Positions 1 to 8,810 of a DNA stretch of 64,000 nt are shown here, piece by piece. The notes under the pieces are model-generated. The model was not told the origin of the DNA and did no database searches. It saw only the letters and a list, made by a program, of their open reading frames with translations. The stretch comes from Streptomyces wuyuanensis (GTDB lineage Bacteria > Actinomycetota > Actinomycetes > Streptomycetales > Streptomycetaceae): NCBI RefSeq assembly GCF_900103455.1, contig NZ_FNHI01000006.1:186001-250000 (forward strand), written 5' to 3'. The stretch's first letter is position 1, and each line of letters opens with the position of its first letter. Position numbers and translations under genes: made by a program.

Positions 1-30
1 GGAGGTGTGCCCCTGCCGTGGGCCCGTCGG

Positions 31-57
31 CCCGGGCGCCGGCCCCCGGTGCCCGGG
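31..57 (-). terminator. Stem-loop downstream of the 162-aa gene
   Basis: CCCGGGCGCCGG and CCGGTGCCCGGG pair over 12 bp with one G-U around a CCC loop. It lies about 30 bp beyond the stop of the minus-strand gene ending at 87. There is no U-tract, as is usual for Streptomyces terminators. Confidence 0.5.
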
Positions 58-86
58 GCGTGGTCCGCCGGTCCGTGGCGAACGGG

Positions 87-575
87 TCAGGGAATCAGTT
101 CGGCCACCGCGTCGAGCGCGGTCGCCCACCAGGGCTGCCCTCCCGTTCCGAAGGCCGCGGCCAGTGCCGTGCCGACGGCGATGTCCCGGGGCTGCGCGCC
201 TGCGTCCGTGAGCCCGTCGGACCCGACGTGCCCGTCGCCCTCGGACGTGAACGTCCCGAGCGGCACGCCGTCCCTGAGGAATCTGCTGGAGTCCAGTGAG
301 CAGGGCACCAGGCGGTAGCGGGTGCTCCCGGCGAAGGCGTCGACCCGGTACGACCCGCGCAGCAGCCGGCCCCTGCCGGGCGCGATCCGTGCGGGTGCGC
401 CGTCGACGGTGAGCGTCAGGAGGGCCCTGTCACGGGTGCCCACGGGGATGTGCGGATGCGGTTCCGTGCCCGGGGAGCGGACGATGCGCACCGGCGGAAG
501 GCCGGATCCGGACACTTCGACGATGCCCATGGGATGGTCGAGGCGGACGACGGGGCCGGAAACTGTCTGATCCAT
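87..575 (-). CDS. Hypothetical protein coupled to the LuxR-type regulator
   Basis: This gene encodes a 162-aa soluble protein that I do not recognise. It has no signal peptide or membrane segment. The N-terminal two thirds is rich in short beta-prone stretches (VVRLDHPMGIVEVSG, ALLTLTVDGAPARI), and the tail is Ala/Gly-rich with GGQPWWATALDAV. The ATG at 575 lies 2 bp beyond the TGA of the upstream LuxR-type gene; a TTG at 581 would overlap that stop by 4 bp. Either start implies translational coupling, so it probably works with the regulator, perhaps as a partner or ligand-binding protein. That role is inference. Confidence 0.7.
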   Translation of the reverse strand: MDQTVSGPVVRLDHPMGIVEVSGSGLPPVRIVRSPGTEPHPHIPVGTRDRALLTLTVDGAPARIAPGRGRLLRGSYRVDAFAGSTRYRLVPCSLDSSRFLRDGVPLGTFTSEGDGHVGSDGLTDAGAQPRDIAVGTALAAAFGTGGQPWWATALDAVAELIP

Positions 576-577
576 GA

Positions 578-1570
578 TCAATGATCATGCTCCAGAATCC
601 CGGACTGGGCGATGAGATAGCCGAGTTGGGCGCGCGAGCCGCTGCCGAGGGCGGAGGCGAGCTTGGCTATGTGGGCGCGGCAGGTGCGGACGTTCATCCC
701 GAGGCGGCGGGCGATCGCCTCGTCCACGTGCCCCTCGACGAGGAGCTTGGCGATGGAGCGCTGGACGCCGCTTATGCCGTCCAGTTCGGGGGCGTAGGCG
801 ACGACCTGGTCGTCCCAGGGGACGCCGTGGAGCCAGAACTGCTCGAACACCCCGACGAGATACTGCACCAGACCCTCGTGGCGCAGTTCCAGGGCGACCC
901 TGCGGTCGCTGCGGGCGGGGATGAAGGCCACCTTCCGGTCGACGATGATGAGCCGGTCGATGATCTCCTCGAGGGTGCGGACCTCCGAGCCGTAGGGGGC
1001 GACGCGCTCCACGTAGGCCAGGGTGGCCGGATGGTGACGTGCCGTGTGCTGGTAGAGCGTGCGCATCGACACGCCCCGGTCGACGAGCATCGCCACGCGC
1101 CGCAGGCCCTCCTGGAGGGTCGCCGGCCGGCGGCCGCTGCCGGGCTGCACCGTCAGCAGTTCCTCCCGGCACTCGGCGATGACCCGGTCCAGCGTCGCGT
1201 TGATCAGGTTCAGGCCCTCGAGGACGGTGATCGCATGTGTCGTGGACGGATCGTGTGCGTTCAGCGTCATGAATGGCTCGAACGACTCCGCCAGTGAGAT
1301 GGTGAGTCGTCTTCGCTCCTGGATCTCCCGCTCTATGGGGTGCATCAACTGGTGCAGGGCGACGGACGGCGGAACCGGACGGAGCCACTCGGTGTCGTCC
1401 GGGTCCGGGCGCAGCATTCCCAGATCCATGAGGCACGGGGCGTCGGTCACCTCCGACCGCGCTATGCGGCCACTGCGCAGAGCGGACGCATACAGGTTTT
1501 TCCCGGCCTCGCACAGCTCGTCGTGACTGTGCTTATCTCCCCGATCGCCCTGTTTCGTCTCCATTTGCAC
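578..1570 (-). CDS. LuxR-family (C-terminal HTH) transcriptional regulator
   Basis: This 330-aa cytoplasmic protein ends in a LuxR-type helix-turn-helix (about residues 265-325, containing LLVEGHVDEAIARRLGMNVRTCRAHIAKLASALG). The first 200 residues are mostly helical and form an unassigned sensing region (EGLRRVAMLVDRGVSMRTLYQH, RTLEEIIDRLIIVDRKVAFIP), a layout common in stand-alone Streptomyces LuxR regulators without a receiver domain. GTG at 1570 and ATG at 1564 are both near the purine-rich GAGGGGGG, so the exact start is uncertain by two codons. It diverges from the small repeat-peptide gene at 1692, and a 15-bp palindrome lies between them. It probably regulates itself and the divergent pair. 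Confidence 0.85.
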   Translation of the reverse strand: MQMETKQGDRGDKHSHDELCEAGKNLYASALRSGRIARSEVTDAPCLMDLGMLRPDPDDTEWLRPVPPSVALHQLMHPIEREIQERRRLTISLAESFEPFMTLNAHDPSTTHAITVLEGLNLINATLDRVIAECREELLTVQPGSGRRPATLQEGLRRVAMLVDRGVSMRTLYQHTARHHPATLAYVERVAPYGSEVRTLEEIIDRLIIVDRKVAFIPARSDRRVALELRHEGLVQYLVGVFEQFWLHGVPWDDQVVAYAPELDGISGVQRSIAKLLVEGHVDEAIARRLGMNVRTCRAHIAKLASALGSGSRAQLGYLIAQSGILEHDH

Positions 1571-1581
1571 CCCCCTCAGGG

Positions 1582-1596
1582 TCCTGAATTACAGGA
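1582..1596. promoter_or_regulatory. Palindrome between divergent LuxR-type and peptide genes
   Basis: TCCTG-AATTA-CAGGA is a perfect 5-bp inverted repeat with a 5-bp spacer in an unusually AT-rich spot. It sits 12 bp upstream of the LuxR-type start codon and about 95 bp upstream of the peptide gene. It is a candidate operator for the adjacent regulator; this is inferred from position only. Confidence 0.4.
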
Positions 1597-1691
1597 ACAT
1601 GATGCCTGGCCGCGCTGGTGAAGGCGTTCGGAGTGAGCCATCGTCTTAAACGCGGGGGAGGAGGTAGTGATTAAAGAGGTGGAGATCGGCC

Positions 1692-1853
1692 ATGACCAGG
1701 ATGGTTCGTGCACTGTGCGCTATAGCCGTTGCGGCTGCTCTCGGCGGTCTCGCGGCGAGCGGTGAGCCGACGTGGGAGTCGGCGCCCACGACGGTGACCG
1801 CGACTCCGGGTGAACCCACATGGGAGAGCGCGCCGGCGGACGCGGACGCATGA
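1692..1853 (+). CDS. Small exported peptide with two GEPTWESAP repeats
   Basis: This small ORF encodes 53 aa. Residues 1-22 look like a signal sequence (positive MTRMVR, then hydrophobic ALCAIAVAAALGGLAAS). The rest carries two identical nonapeptides GEPTWESAP, at residues 24-32 and 40-48, joined by TTVTATP and followed by an Asp/Ala tail. The repeats differ at the DNA level (for example GAGCCG versus GAACCC), which indicates selection on the peptide. GGTGGAG 7 bp upstream is a good ribosome-binding site, and the stop overlaps the next start as ATGA. A secreted, processed signalling peptide or RiPP-like precursor is possible; no function is known to me. Confidence 0.65.
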   Translation: MTRMVRALCAIAVAAALGGLAASGEPTWESAPTTVTATPGEPTWESAPADADA

Positions 1854-2170
1854 GCATGCCCCCGGACGATCGCGTCTTCCGGCGGGAGATGGCGACCGCT
1901 TACCGATCCGGGTGGCACTTCATCGATCTCGTCACGGCAATCCCCCACCGTGGCGACTCGCTGATGGTCACTCTCTTCGGGGAACCGATCGTCGTCGCCC
2001 GGGAGGACGACGAGGACGTCCGCGCGTACCGCTGCCTTCGCCGGCCCCGCGGGGCCCCGCGTCCCGTCCGCTGTGCCATCCGGTACGGCATGATCTTCGT
2101 CAATCTCGACCAGCGCGACCACCAGCTGGTCGAACCCGAGACCACCACCGCCACCCCCCGCAGTGCCTGA
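1850..2170 (+). CDS. Short degenerate Rieske-like protein
   Basis: This gene encodes 106 aa and starts at the ATG overlapping the stop of the repeat peptide, so the two are coupled. The stretch LMVTLFGEPIVVARED ... VRAYRCLRRPRGAPRP ... RCAIRYGMIFVNLD resembles the Rieske domain of ring-hydroxylating oxygenases (core CxHRGAP ... CxYH). Both cluster cysteines remain (C62, C75), but the expected histidines read Arg (R64, R78) and the spacing is short. No oxygenase catalytic domain follows. It may be a cofactor-less remnant, a variant metal site, or an unrelated fold. The family assignment is tentative; the ORF itself is well supported by coupling and codon use. Confidence 0.6.
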   Translation: MSMPPDDRVFRREMATAYRSGWHFIDLVTAIPHRGDSLMVTLFGEPIVVAREDDEDVRAYRCLRRPRGAPRPVRCAIRYGMIFVNLDQRDHQLVEPETTTATPRSA

Positions 2171-2212
2171 GCGATTCCCCCGTCGTTCAAGATCGCTCAG
2201 GCGCTTCCCCCA

Positions 2213-2257
2213 CACAGCGGCGCCATCGTGGACCTGAAACACGATGGCGCCGCTGTG
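2213..2257. terminator. Perfect 18-bp bidirectional terminator
   Basis: CACAGCGGCGCCATCGTG and its exact reverse complement flank a 9-nt loop (GACCTGAAA). It separates the plus-strand gene ending at 2170 from the convergent minus-strand gene ending at 2283 and should terminate both. Confidence 0.85.
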
Positions 2258-2282
2258 CTGTGCGCGGACGGCGCGCGTCCGG

Positions 2283-2696
2283 CTACGCCCGGCCCATCGC
2301 GCGGGTCAGGGCGATCTCGATGACCACGCGGTCCGGGTTCGGCGACGGCGTGCGGCCGTAGCGCTCCGCGTAGCGGGCGACCGCGTCGGCGACGGCATCC
2401 GGATCCGTGCGGACCGTGGCGCGACCCTCGAGCGTCGCCCAGCGCCCCTTGTCCACCTGGCATACCGCGACCGGAGCCCCCTCGGGCCCGGCGGCCAGGA
2501 CGTTGGCGACCTTGCGGCTGTTCTTGTTGGTGATCACCCGGGCGACGCCGTTCCCACCGCCCTCGGGGTCGTACGTGACACCGACCGCGACGACGTGCGG
2601 AGTGCCGTCGGGGCGGGGTGTGGTGAGCGTGCACATGTGGTACTCGCGCCAGAAGCCGAGATAGGACTCGTGCGGGTGTCCGGGGTCGATGGCCAT
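2283..2696 (-). CDS. PPOX-class (pyridoxamine-phosphate-oxidase-like) F420/FMN oxidoreductase
   Basis: This is a 137-aa split-beta-barrel protein. The opening RPDGTPHVVAVGVTYDPEGG, the ITNKNSRKVANVLA segment and the GRWATLEGRATV strand are typical of the small actinobacterial PPOX family that binds F420 or FMN. Length and the single-domain layout fit the family. The substrate cannot be read from sequence. It is a single gene between a terminator and the clpB promoter region. The ATG at 2696 is followed directly by the conserved start of the domain. Confidence 0.85.
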   Translation of the reverse strand: MAIDPGHPHESYLGFWREYHMCTLTTPRPDGTPHVVAVGVTYDPEGGGNGVARVITNKNSRKVANVLAAGPEGAPVAVCQVDKGRWATLEGRATVRTDPDAVADAVARYAERYGRTPSPNPDRVVIEIALTRAMGRA

Positions 2697-2758
2697 GCCC
2701 CGGAACCTACCCGGGCGAGTGCACGTCGACGAATCCGGGGAAGACGGAGACCGAGATA

Positions 2759-2779
2759 CTTGAGCGGAACCGGCTCAAC
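2759..2779 (+). promoter_or_regulatory. HAIR box (HspR operator) of clpB
   Basis: CTTGAGC-N7-GCTCAAC closely matches the HspR-associated inverted repeat CTTGAGT-N7-ACTCAAG known from Streptomyces dnaK, clpB and lon promoters. It lies 60 bp upstream of the clpB start and its left arm overlaps a likely -35 (TTGAGC). HspR repression of clpB is established in S. coelicolor and albus. Confidence 0.9.
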
Positions 2780-2838
2780 TTTGTGTACCTTGGATGAGTC
2801 ATGGTGAATGGAGTCGAGGCGAGGAGGAGAAGCCGCAC

Positions 2839-5430
2839 GTGGACGCCGAGCTGACCAACAGGAGCCGGGACGCGCTGAGCGCCGCGACCACCCGGGCCGT
2901 GTCCGAGGGGCACGCCGACCTGACCCCCGCGCATCTGCTGCTGGCGCTGCTCGCGGGCCAGGACAACGAGAACATCACCGATCTGCTGGCGGCCGCCGAC
3001 GCCGACCAGGTCGCGGTACGGTCGGGAGCGGAGCGGGTCCTCGCGGACCTGCCCAGCGTGACGGGTTCGACGGTCGCGCCGCCGCAGCCCAACCGTGAGC
3101 TGCTCGCCGTCATCGCCGACGCCTCGCAGCGCGCCAAGGAGCTCGGGGACGACTACCTCTCCACCGAGCACCTGCTCATCGGCGTCGCCGCCAAGGGCGG
3201 GCGGGCCGCCGAGGTGCTCTCCGGGCAGGGCGCCACGGCCCGGAAACTGCAGGAAGCGTTCGAGAAGGCACGAGGAGGGCGCCGGGTGACCACGCCCGAC
3301 CCCGAGGGTCAGTACAAGGCCCTGGAGAAGTTCGGCACCGACTTCACGGCCGCGGCCAGGGAGGGCAAGCTCGACCCCGTCATCGGCCGCGACCAGGAGA
3401 TCCGCCGCGTCGTCCAGGTGCTGTCCCGCCGCACCAAGAACAACCCCGTGCTGATCGGCGAGCCCGGCGTCGGCAAGACCGCCGTCGTCGAGGGCCTCGC
3501 CCAGCGCATCGTGAAGGGCGACGTCCCGGAGTCCCTCCGCGACAAGCGGCTGGTCGCCCTCGACCTCGGCGCGATGGTCGCCGGGGCCAAGTACCGCGGC
3601 GAGTTCGAGGAGCGCCTCAAGACCGTCCTCTCCGAGATCAAGGAGAGCGAGGGCCGGATCATCACCTTCATCGACGAGCTGCACACCGTCGTGGGCGCGG
3701 GCGCCGGCGGCGACTCCGCCATGGACGCGGGCAACATGCTGAAGCCGATGCTCGCCCGCGGCGAGCTGCGCATGGTCGGCGCCACGACCCTCGACGAGTA
3801 CCGCGAGCGGATCGAGAAGGACCCGGCGCTGGAGCGCCGCTTCCAGCAGGTGCTGGTCGCCGAGCCCACCGTCGAGGACACCATCGCCATCCTCCGCGGC
3901 CTCAAGGGCCGCTACGAGGCCCACCACAAGGTGCAGATCGCGGACAGCGCCCTGGTGGCCGCAGCGACGCTCTCCGACCGCTACATCACCTCCCGCTTCC
4001 TGCCCGACAAGGCCATCGACCTCGTCGACGAGTCCGCCTCCCGGCTGCGGATGGAGATCGACTCCTCCCCGGTCGAGATCGACGAGCTCCAGCGCTCGGT
4101 CGACCGGCTGCGCATGGAGGAGCTCGCGCTCTCCAAGGAGACCGACGAGGCGAGCATCCAGCGGCTGGAGAAGCTCCGCCGCGACCTCGCCGACAAGGAG
4201 GAGGAGCTGCGCGGGCTGACCGCGCGCTGGGAGAAGGAGAAGGAATCCCTCAACCGCGTGGGTGAGCTCAAGGAGAAGCTCGACGAACTCCGCGGCCAGG
4301 CCGAGCGGGCCCAGCGGGACGGCGACTTCGACACCGCGTCCAAGCTGCTGTACGGGGAGATCCCGGCGCTGGAGCGGGAGCTGGAGGCCGCCAGCGAGGC
4401 CGAGGCCCGGCAGGAGGCCGCCAGGGACACCATGGTCAAGGAGGAGGTCGGCCCGGACGACATCGCCGACGTCGTCGCCTCCTGGACGGGCATCCCGGCC
4501 GGTCGGCTGCTGGAGGGCGAGACGCAGAAGCTGCTGCGGATGGAGCAGGAACTGGGCAGGCGGCTGATCGGCCAGACCGAGGCCGTGCAGGCCGTCTCCG
4601 ACGCCGTACGCCGCTCACGCGCCGGAGTCGCCGACCCCGACCGGCCCACGGGCTCGTTCCTCTTCCTCGGCCCGACCGGTGTCGGCAAGACCGAGCTGGC
4701 GAAAGCCCTCGCGGACTTCCTGTTCGACGACGAGCGGGCCATGGTCCGCATCGACATGTCGGAGTACGGCGAGAAGCACAGCGTGGCGCGGCTCGTCGGG
4801 GCCCCGCCCGGGTACGTCGGCTACGAGGAGGGCGGACAGCTCACCGAGGCGGTCCGCCGCCGCCCGTACAGCGTGGTGCTGCTCGACGAGGTGGAGAAGG
4901 CCCACCCCGAGGTCTTCGACGTCCTGCTGCAGGTCCTGGACGACGGCCGGCTGACCGACGGACAGGGCCGGACCGTCGACTTCCGCAACACCATCCTGAT
5001 CCTGACCTCCAACCTCGGCAGCCAGTACCTGGTGGAGCCGCTGACCGGTGCGGAGGAGAAGAAGCAGCAGGTCCTGGAGGTCGTACGGGCCTCGTTCAAG
5101 CCGGAGTTCCTGAACCGGCTCGACGACCTCGTCGTCTTCTCGGCCCTGGACAAGGAGGAACTGGCGCACATCGCCGAACTCCAGATCGCCCGGCTCGACC
5201 GGCGGCTCGCCGAACGCCGGCTCACTCTCGACGTCACCCCCCAGGCCCTGGAGTGGCTGGCCGACGAGGGCAACGACCCCGCCTACGGCGCCCGGCCGCT
5301 GCGCAGGCTGGTCCAGACGGCGATCGGCGACCGGCTCGCCAAGGAGATCCTCGCCGGCGAGGTGAAGGACGGCGACACGGTCCGCGTCGACCGCGTCGAC
5401 GGCGGCCTGATCGTGGGTCCGGCGCGGTGA
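2839..5430 (+). CDS. clpB: ATP-dependent disaggregase ClpB
   Basis: This 863-aa Hsp100 chaperone resolubilises protein aggregates with DnaK. An N-terminal Clp_N domain (about residues 1-145) is followed by AAA1 (Walker A GEPGVGKT near 208, Walker B FIDELH near 277), the long coiled-coil M-domain (about 395-520, rich in [16 protein letters not shown]) and AAA2 (GPTGVGKT near 611, LLDEVEK near 681), plus the ClpB C-terminal domain. The GTG at 2839 is chosen because GAGGAGGAG precedes it and [13 protein letters not shown] matches the usual actinobacterial start; an upstream ATG at 2794 would sit in the promoter. A HAIR box upstream indicates HspR heat-shock control. A terminator follows at once. 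Confidence 0.97.
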   Translation: MDAELTNRSRDALSAATTRAVSEGHADLTPAHLLLALLAGQDNENITDLLAAADADQVAVRSGAERVLADLPSVTGSTVAPPQPNRELLAVIADASQRAKELGDDYLSTEHLLIGVAAKGGRAAEVLSGQGATARKLQEAFEKARGGRRVTTPDPEGQYKALEKFGTDFTAAAREGKLDPVIGRDQEIRRVVQVLSRRTKNNPVLIGEPGVGKTAVVEGLAQRIVKGDVPESLRDKRLVALDLGAMVAGAKYRGEFEERLKTVLSEIKESEGRIITFIDELHTVVGAGAGGDSAMDAGNMLKPMLARGELRMVGATTLDEYRERIEKDPALERRFQQVLVAEPTVEDTIAILRGLKGRYEAHHKVQIADSALVAAATLSDRYITSRFLPDKAIDLVDESASRLRMEIDSSPVEIDELQRSVDRLRMEELALSKETDEASIQRLEKLRRDLADKEEELRGLTARWEKEKESLNRVGELKEKLDELRGQAERAQRDGDFDTASKLLYGEIPALERELEAASEAEARQEAARDTMVKEEVGPDDIADVVASWTGIPAGRLLEGETQKLLRMEQELGRRLIGQTEAVQAVSDAVRRSRAGVADPDRPTGSFLFLGPTGVGKTELAKALADFLFDDERAMVRIDMSEYGEKHSVARLVGAPPGYVGYEEGGQLTEAVRRRPYSVVLLDEVEKAHPEVFDVLLQVLDDGRLTDGQGRTVDFRNTILILTSNLGSQYLVEPLTGAEEKKQQVLEVVRASFKPEFLNRLDDLVVFSALDKEELAHIAELQIARLDRRLAERRLTLDVTPQALEWLADEGNDPAYGARPLRRLVQTAIGDRLAKEILAGEVKDGDTVRVDRVDGGLIVGPAR

Positions 5431-5436
5431 GCCACG

Positions 5437-5467
5437 CCCGGGTGGGGGTTGCCAGCCCCCGCCCGGG
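5437..5467 (+). terminator. Terminator after clpB
   Basis: CCCGGGTGGGGG pairs with CCCCCGCCCGGG (12 bp, one G-U) around a 7-nt loop, starting 7 bp after the clpB stop. It separates the heat-shock transcript from the next gene. Confidence 0.75.
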
Positions 5468-5508
5468 ATGGGGGAGGATGGCCGCATCCGTACGAAGGGA
5501 AACACCCG

Positions 5509-6042
5509 GTGAGCATCGACCCGTCCTCGATTCCGAATTTCGGGGGCCAGCCCCAGCCTCAGGCTGCGTCAGGACCGGCGGGCCCGGTCGTCCCCGACCA
5601 GGACCTGGTCAAGCAACTCCTCGACCAGATGGAGCTGAAGTACGTCGTCGACGACGAGGGTGACCTCGCGGCGCCGTGGGAGGAGTTCCGCACGTACTTC
5701 ATGTTCCGCGGCGAGAACGAGCAGCAGGTCTTCTCGGTGCGGACGTTCTACGACCGCCCCCACGCGCTCGAGGACAAGGCACAGGTCCTCGACGCCATCG
5801 ACGACTGGAACCGCCGCACGCTGTGGCCGAAGGTCTACACGCACACCCACGAGGAGGAGGGACAGCCCACGACGGTCCGCCTCATCGGCGAGGCCCAGAT
5901 GCTGATCGGCACGGGCGTCAGCCTCGAGCACTTCGTCTCGTCGACGGTCAGCTGGGTGCGCGCGGCCATCGAGTTCGACAAGTGGCTGGTGGAGCAGCTC
6001 GGCCTCACCCCGGCGGACGAGAAGCCCGCCGACGACGCCTGA
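5509..6042 (+). CDS. YbjN-domain protein
   Basis: This gene encodes a 177-aa soluble acidic protein. After a flexible Pro/Gln-rich start, the LLDQMELKYVVDDEGDLAAPW and FMFRGENEQQVFSVRTFYDRP segments match the YbjN-like fold, related to type III secretion chaperones. Actinobacterial members are conserved but have no defined role. The GTG at 5509 has GAAGGGA upstream. Its position just downstream of clpB, after a terminator, is conserved in Streptomyces as I recall. The C-terminal WVRAAIEFDKWLVEQLGL is predicted helical. Confidence 0.8.
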   Translation: MSIDPSSIPNFGGQPQPQAASGPAGPVVPDQDLVKQLLDQMELKYVVDDEGDLAAPWEEFRTYFMFRGENEQQVFSVRTFYDRPHALEDKAQVLDAIDDWNRRTLWPKVYTHTHEEEGQPTTVRLIGEAQMLIGTGVSLEHFVSSTVSWVRAAIEFDKWLVEQLGLTPADEKPADDA

Positions 6043-6106
6043 GCCGCCCCGCGGTCCGAGCGCCCGGGCGGCCTGCGCACCACCGCGGTGAACGCCGCCG
6101 CGCGGC

Positions 6107-7315
6107 TCACAGCGCCGTCGGGGCGACGGTCAGGTACGTCCCGTAGCAGAACGACAGCCCGGCCAGGGCGGCGATCACCGTGATCGCCGCCCTCGGCCGG
6201 GCCCTTGTCAGTGCGGCCGCCAGCGGCAGGAGCAGCGGGAACGCCGGCAGCAGAAAGCGCGGCTTTGACTCGAAGAAGCCGGAGCCGCCGACGGTGATCA
6301 GCACCAGCACCCCCGTGTACACCAGCAGCGCGAGCGGCGGCCGGTCCAGCACGAAGAGGGCGAAGAGCAGGACTCCCACGCCCGCGATCACCAGCGCCAT
6401 CGGGAACCCGAAGAACGTCGGCGCGGTCACCATGCTGCGGATCACCTTCAGCGACCCGAGACCCAGGTCGAACCGCGAGGTCCAGCCGCTCTGCACGGCG
6501 AAGTAGCCGCCGAGCACGTCGCCCTTGCGCGCCCCGACCCACAGCACGTAGCCCAGCCAGCCGGCGGGCGCCAGCGCGGCGGCGGCCCAGACGGCCGCCC
6601 GGCCGCCCTTGGTGCCCCGCCGCCTCCACAGCTCGCAGCCCGCCACCGCACAGACGGCCGCTGCGACCGCGATCCCGTTGGGGCGGGTCAGCCCGGCGAG
6701 GCCGGCCAGCGCCCCGGCCCACAGCCAGCGGCCGGTCACCAGCGCGTACAGCGACCAGGCGGCGAAGGCGGTCAGCAGGGGCTCGGTGTACGCCATGGAC
6801 AGGACGACCGCGTGCGGCAGCAGCCCCCACAGCAGCACCGTGAGGGTCGCGAGCCGGCGCCCGTGGAGCCGCTCCACGACCGCGTAGACCCCCCATGCCG
6901 CGGCGCCCGCCGCGACCCACGACAACACCAGTCCCGCGGTGCCCCCCGTGACCGGCACCACGGACGTGACGGCCCGGATCAGCCCCGGGTAGAGCGGGAA
7001 GAAGGCGAGATCGGACTGGACGGCCCCGTCCGGCCAGTACACCGTGCGGCCGTAACCGTTGGCGGCGATGCCGACGTACCACTTGGAGTCCCACGAGGTG
7101 GCGAGCAGCGCCCGTGGCGAGCGGCCGATGTGCCAGGCCCAGAGGGCCACCACGACCATGCCGGTGAGCCGGGCGGCGGCGAACAGGGCCAGGGCGGGAG
7201 CTGCCCGGTGGAGCGCCGCGCGCGGGCGGGAGACGGACCGGTCGTCGGTGGACGCTGCCTTGTCGAAGGTCTCGGCGAACAGGGGGCACCTCCGTGCACG
7301 CGCGTGTGCGGTCAC
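6107..7315 (-). CDS. PIG-V-like membrane glycosyltransferase (GT-C fold)
   Basis: This is a 402-aa integral membrane protein with about nine to ten hydrophobic segments. The first extracellular loop has WDSKWYVGIAANGYG, carrying the Asp typical of GT-C enzymes, and is followed by FFPLYPGLIRA. SMAYTEPLLTAFAAW and LTRPNGIAVA are further hallmarks of PIG-V-type mannosyltransferases. It probably transfers a sugar, likely mannose, from polyprenyl-phosphate to an exported acceptor. The acceptor is unknown. The ATG at 7315 gives a long basic N-terminus; a start nearer residue 30 cannot be excluded. Confidence 0.8.
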   Translation of the reverse strand: MTAHARARRCPLFAETFDKAASTDDRSVSRPRAALHRAAPALALFAAARLTGMVVVALWAWHIGRSPRALLATSWDSKWYVGIAANGYGRTVYWPDGAVQSDLAFFPLYPGLIRAVTSVVPVTGGTAGLVLSWVAAGAAAWGVYAVVERLHGRRLATLTVLLWGLLPHAVVLSMAYTEPLLTAFAAWSLYALVTGRWLWAGALAGLAGLTRPNGIAVAAAVCAVAGCELWRRRGTKGGRAAVWAAAALAPAGWLGYVLWVGARKGDVLGGYFAVQSGWTSRFDLGLGSLKVIRSMVTAPTFFGFPMALVIAGVGVLLFALFVLDRPPLALLVYTGVLVLITVGGSGFFESKPRFLLPAFPLLLPLAAALTRARPRAAITVIAALAGLSFCYGTYLTVAPTAL

Positions 7316-7491
7316 CCCGACCTTCGGCGGTGCGCGCGCTGGGCGCGACCGCTGGGCATCCGCCCGGGTGGATCGCCCGCACCGGCGGGCGGGACACGCG
7401 TGTCGCCGTGACAGCCCTGGGCCCGCCCGCTGACGACCGGCGCCGACGGCGCCCGCGGAGCGGTGGGCGCGACGCCGGGGACGGCGCGGGG

Positions 7492-8697
7492 TCAGGACGC
7501 GGCGAGACCCTTCAGCCGTGAGACGGCCTCCTCCAGGACGTCGACGCGCTTGCAGAACGCGAACCGGACGAACGGCGCCCCGGCATCCCGGTGGTCGTAG
7601 AAGACGGCGTTGGGGATCGCGACGACGCCGCAGCGCTCCGGCAGGGCGCGGCAGAAGGCGAAGCCGTCCGACTCCCCGAGCGGGCGGATGTCGGTGGTGA
7701 CGAAGTACGTCCCGGCGGGCCGGTACACCTCGAAGCCGGCCGCCGCGAGCCCGGACCCCAGCAGATCGCGCTTGGCCCTGAGGTCCTCGCGCAGCCCGTC
7801 GAAGTAGGAGGGCGGGAGCGCCAGCGCCTCGGCGACCGCGTACTGGAACGGGCCGGACGAGACGTACGTGAGGAACTGCTTGGCCGAGCGCACGGCCGTG
7901 ACCAGCGGCGCCGCGGCGGTCACCCAGCCGACCTTCCAGCCGGTGAACGAGAACGTCTTGCCCGCCGAGCCGATGGTCACGGTGCGCTCGCGCATCCCCG
8001 GGAAGGTCGCGATCGGCGTGTGCTCGCCGTCGAAGACCAGGTGCTCGTACACCTCGTCGGTGACGACCAGCAGATCCCGCTCGACCGCCAGCTCCGCGAC
8101 GGCCGCGAGCTCCGCGCGGGTGAGGACGGTGCCGGTCGGGTTGTGCGGCGTGTTCAGCAGGATGACGCGGGTGCGGTCGGTGACCGCGTCGCGCAGCTCG
8201 TCCAGGTCCAGCACGTAGGCGCCGTCCCGGGGCCGGAGCGTGACGGGGACGCGGGTGCCGCCCGCCATGGCGATGCAGGCCGCGTACGAGTCGTAGTACG
8301 GCTCCAGGGCGATCACCTCGTCGCCGGGCTCGACGAGCGCGAGCAGCGAGGCCGCGATCGCCTCGGTGGCCCCCGCCGTGACCAGCACCTCGGTGTCGGG
8401 GTCGTGGTCGAGGCCGTACCGGTCCCGCTGGTGGGCGGCGATGGCGGTGCGCAGCTCGGGGACGCCGGGGCCGGGCGGGTACTGGTTGCCGCGGCCGTCG
8501 CGCAGCGCGCGCACCGCCGCCTCCCGTACCTCCTCGGGGCCGTCCGTGTCCGGGAAACCCTGGCCGAGGTTGATGGAGCCGGTGCGCACGGCCAGCGCGG
8601 ACATCTCGGCGAAGATCGTCGTCCCGAACTCGGCGAGGCGGCGGTTGAGCAGCGGCCGGGGGCCCGGTGAACGTCCTGGAGCTGTCATGCGGGCCAT
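7492..8697 (-). CDS. Class I/II PLP-dependent aminotransferase
   Basis: This gene encodes a 401-aa fold-type I aminotransferase. NLGQGFPDTDGPEEV near residue 43, NTPHNPTG (182-189), DEVYEHL (D214 and Y217 binding PLP) and SAGKTFS with the Schiff-base lysine K247 are all present. The subfamily resembles kynurenine/glutamine transaminases and N-succinyl-diaminopimelate aminotransferases (DapC-like). The kynurenine genes lie about 10 kb away, so a kynurenine aminotransferase role is possible but unproven. ATG at 8697 or at 8688 could be the start. It is probably monocistronic. Confidence 0.88.
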   Translation of the reverse strand: MARMTAPGRSPGPRPLLNRRLAEFGTTIFAEMSALAVRTGSINLGQGFPDTDGPEEVREAAVRALRDGRGNQYPPGPGVPELRTAIAAHQRDRYGLDHDPDTEVLVTAGATEAIAASLLALVEPGDEVIALEPYYDSYAACIAMAGGTRVPVTLRPRDGAYVLDLDELRDAVTDRTRVILLNTPHNPTGTVLTRAELAAVAELAVERDLLVVTDEVYEHLVFDGEHTPIATFPGMRERTVTIGSAGKTFSFTGWKVGWVTAAAPLVTAVRSAKQFLTYVSSGPFQYAVAEALALPPSYFDGLREDLRAKRDLLGSGLAAAGFEVYRPAGTYFVTTDIRPLGESDGFAFCRALPERCGVVAIPNAVFYDHRDAGAPFVRFAFCKRVDVLEEAVSRLKGLAAS

Positions 8698-8810
8698 CCT
8701 GCGCGGAACCTCTGGACTAGCTCAAGTCTGCTTTGGGCCGCGAGGGCCGGGGGCATCCCCCAGGCAGCCGGAAGCAGCCTCGCTTCGGGGGACGAAGGAC
8801 GGTGAGGTCA

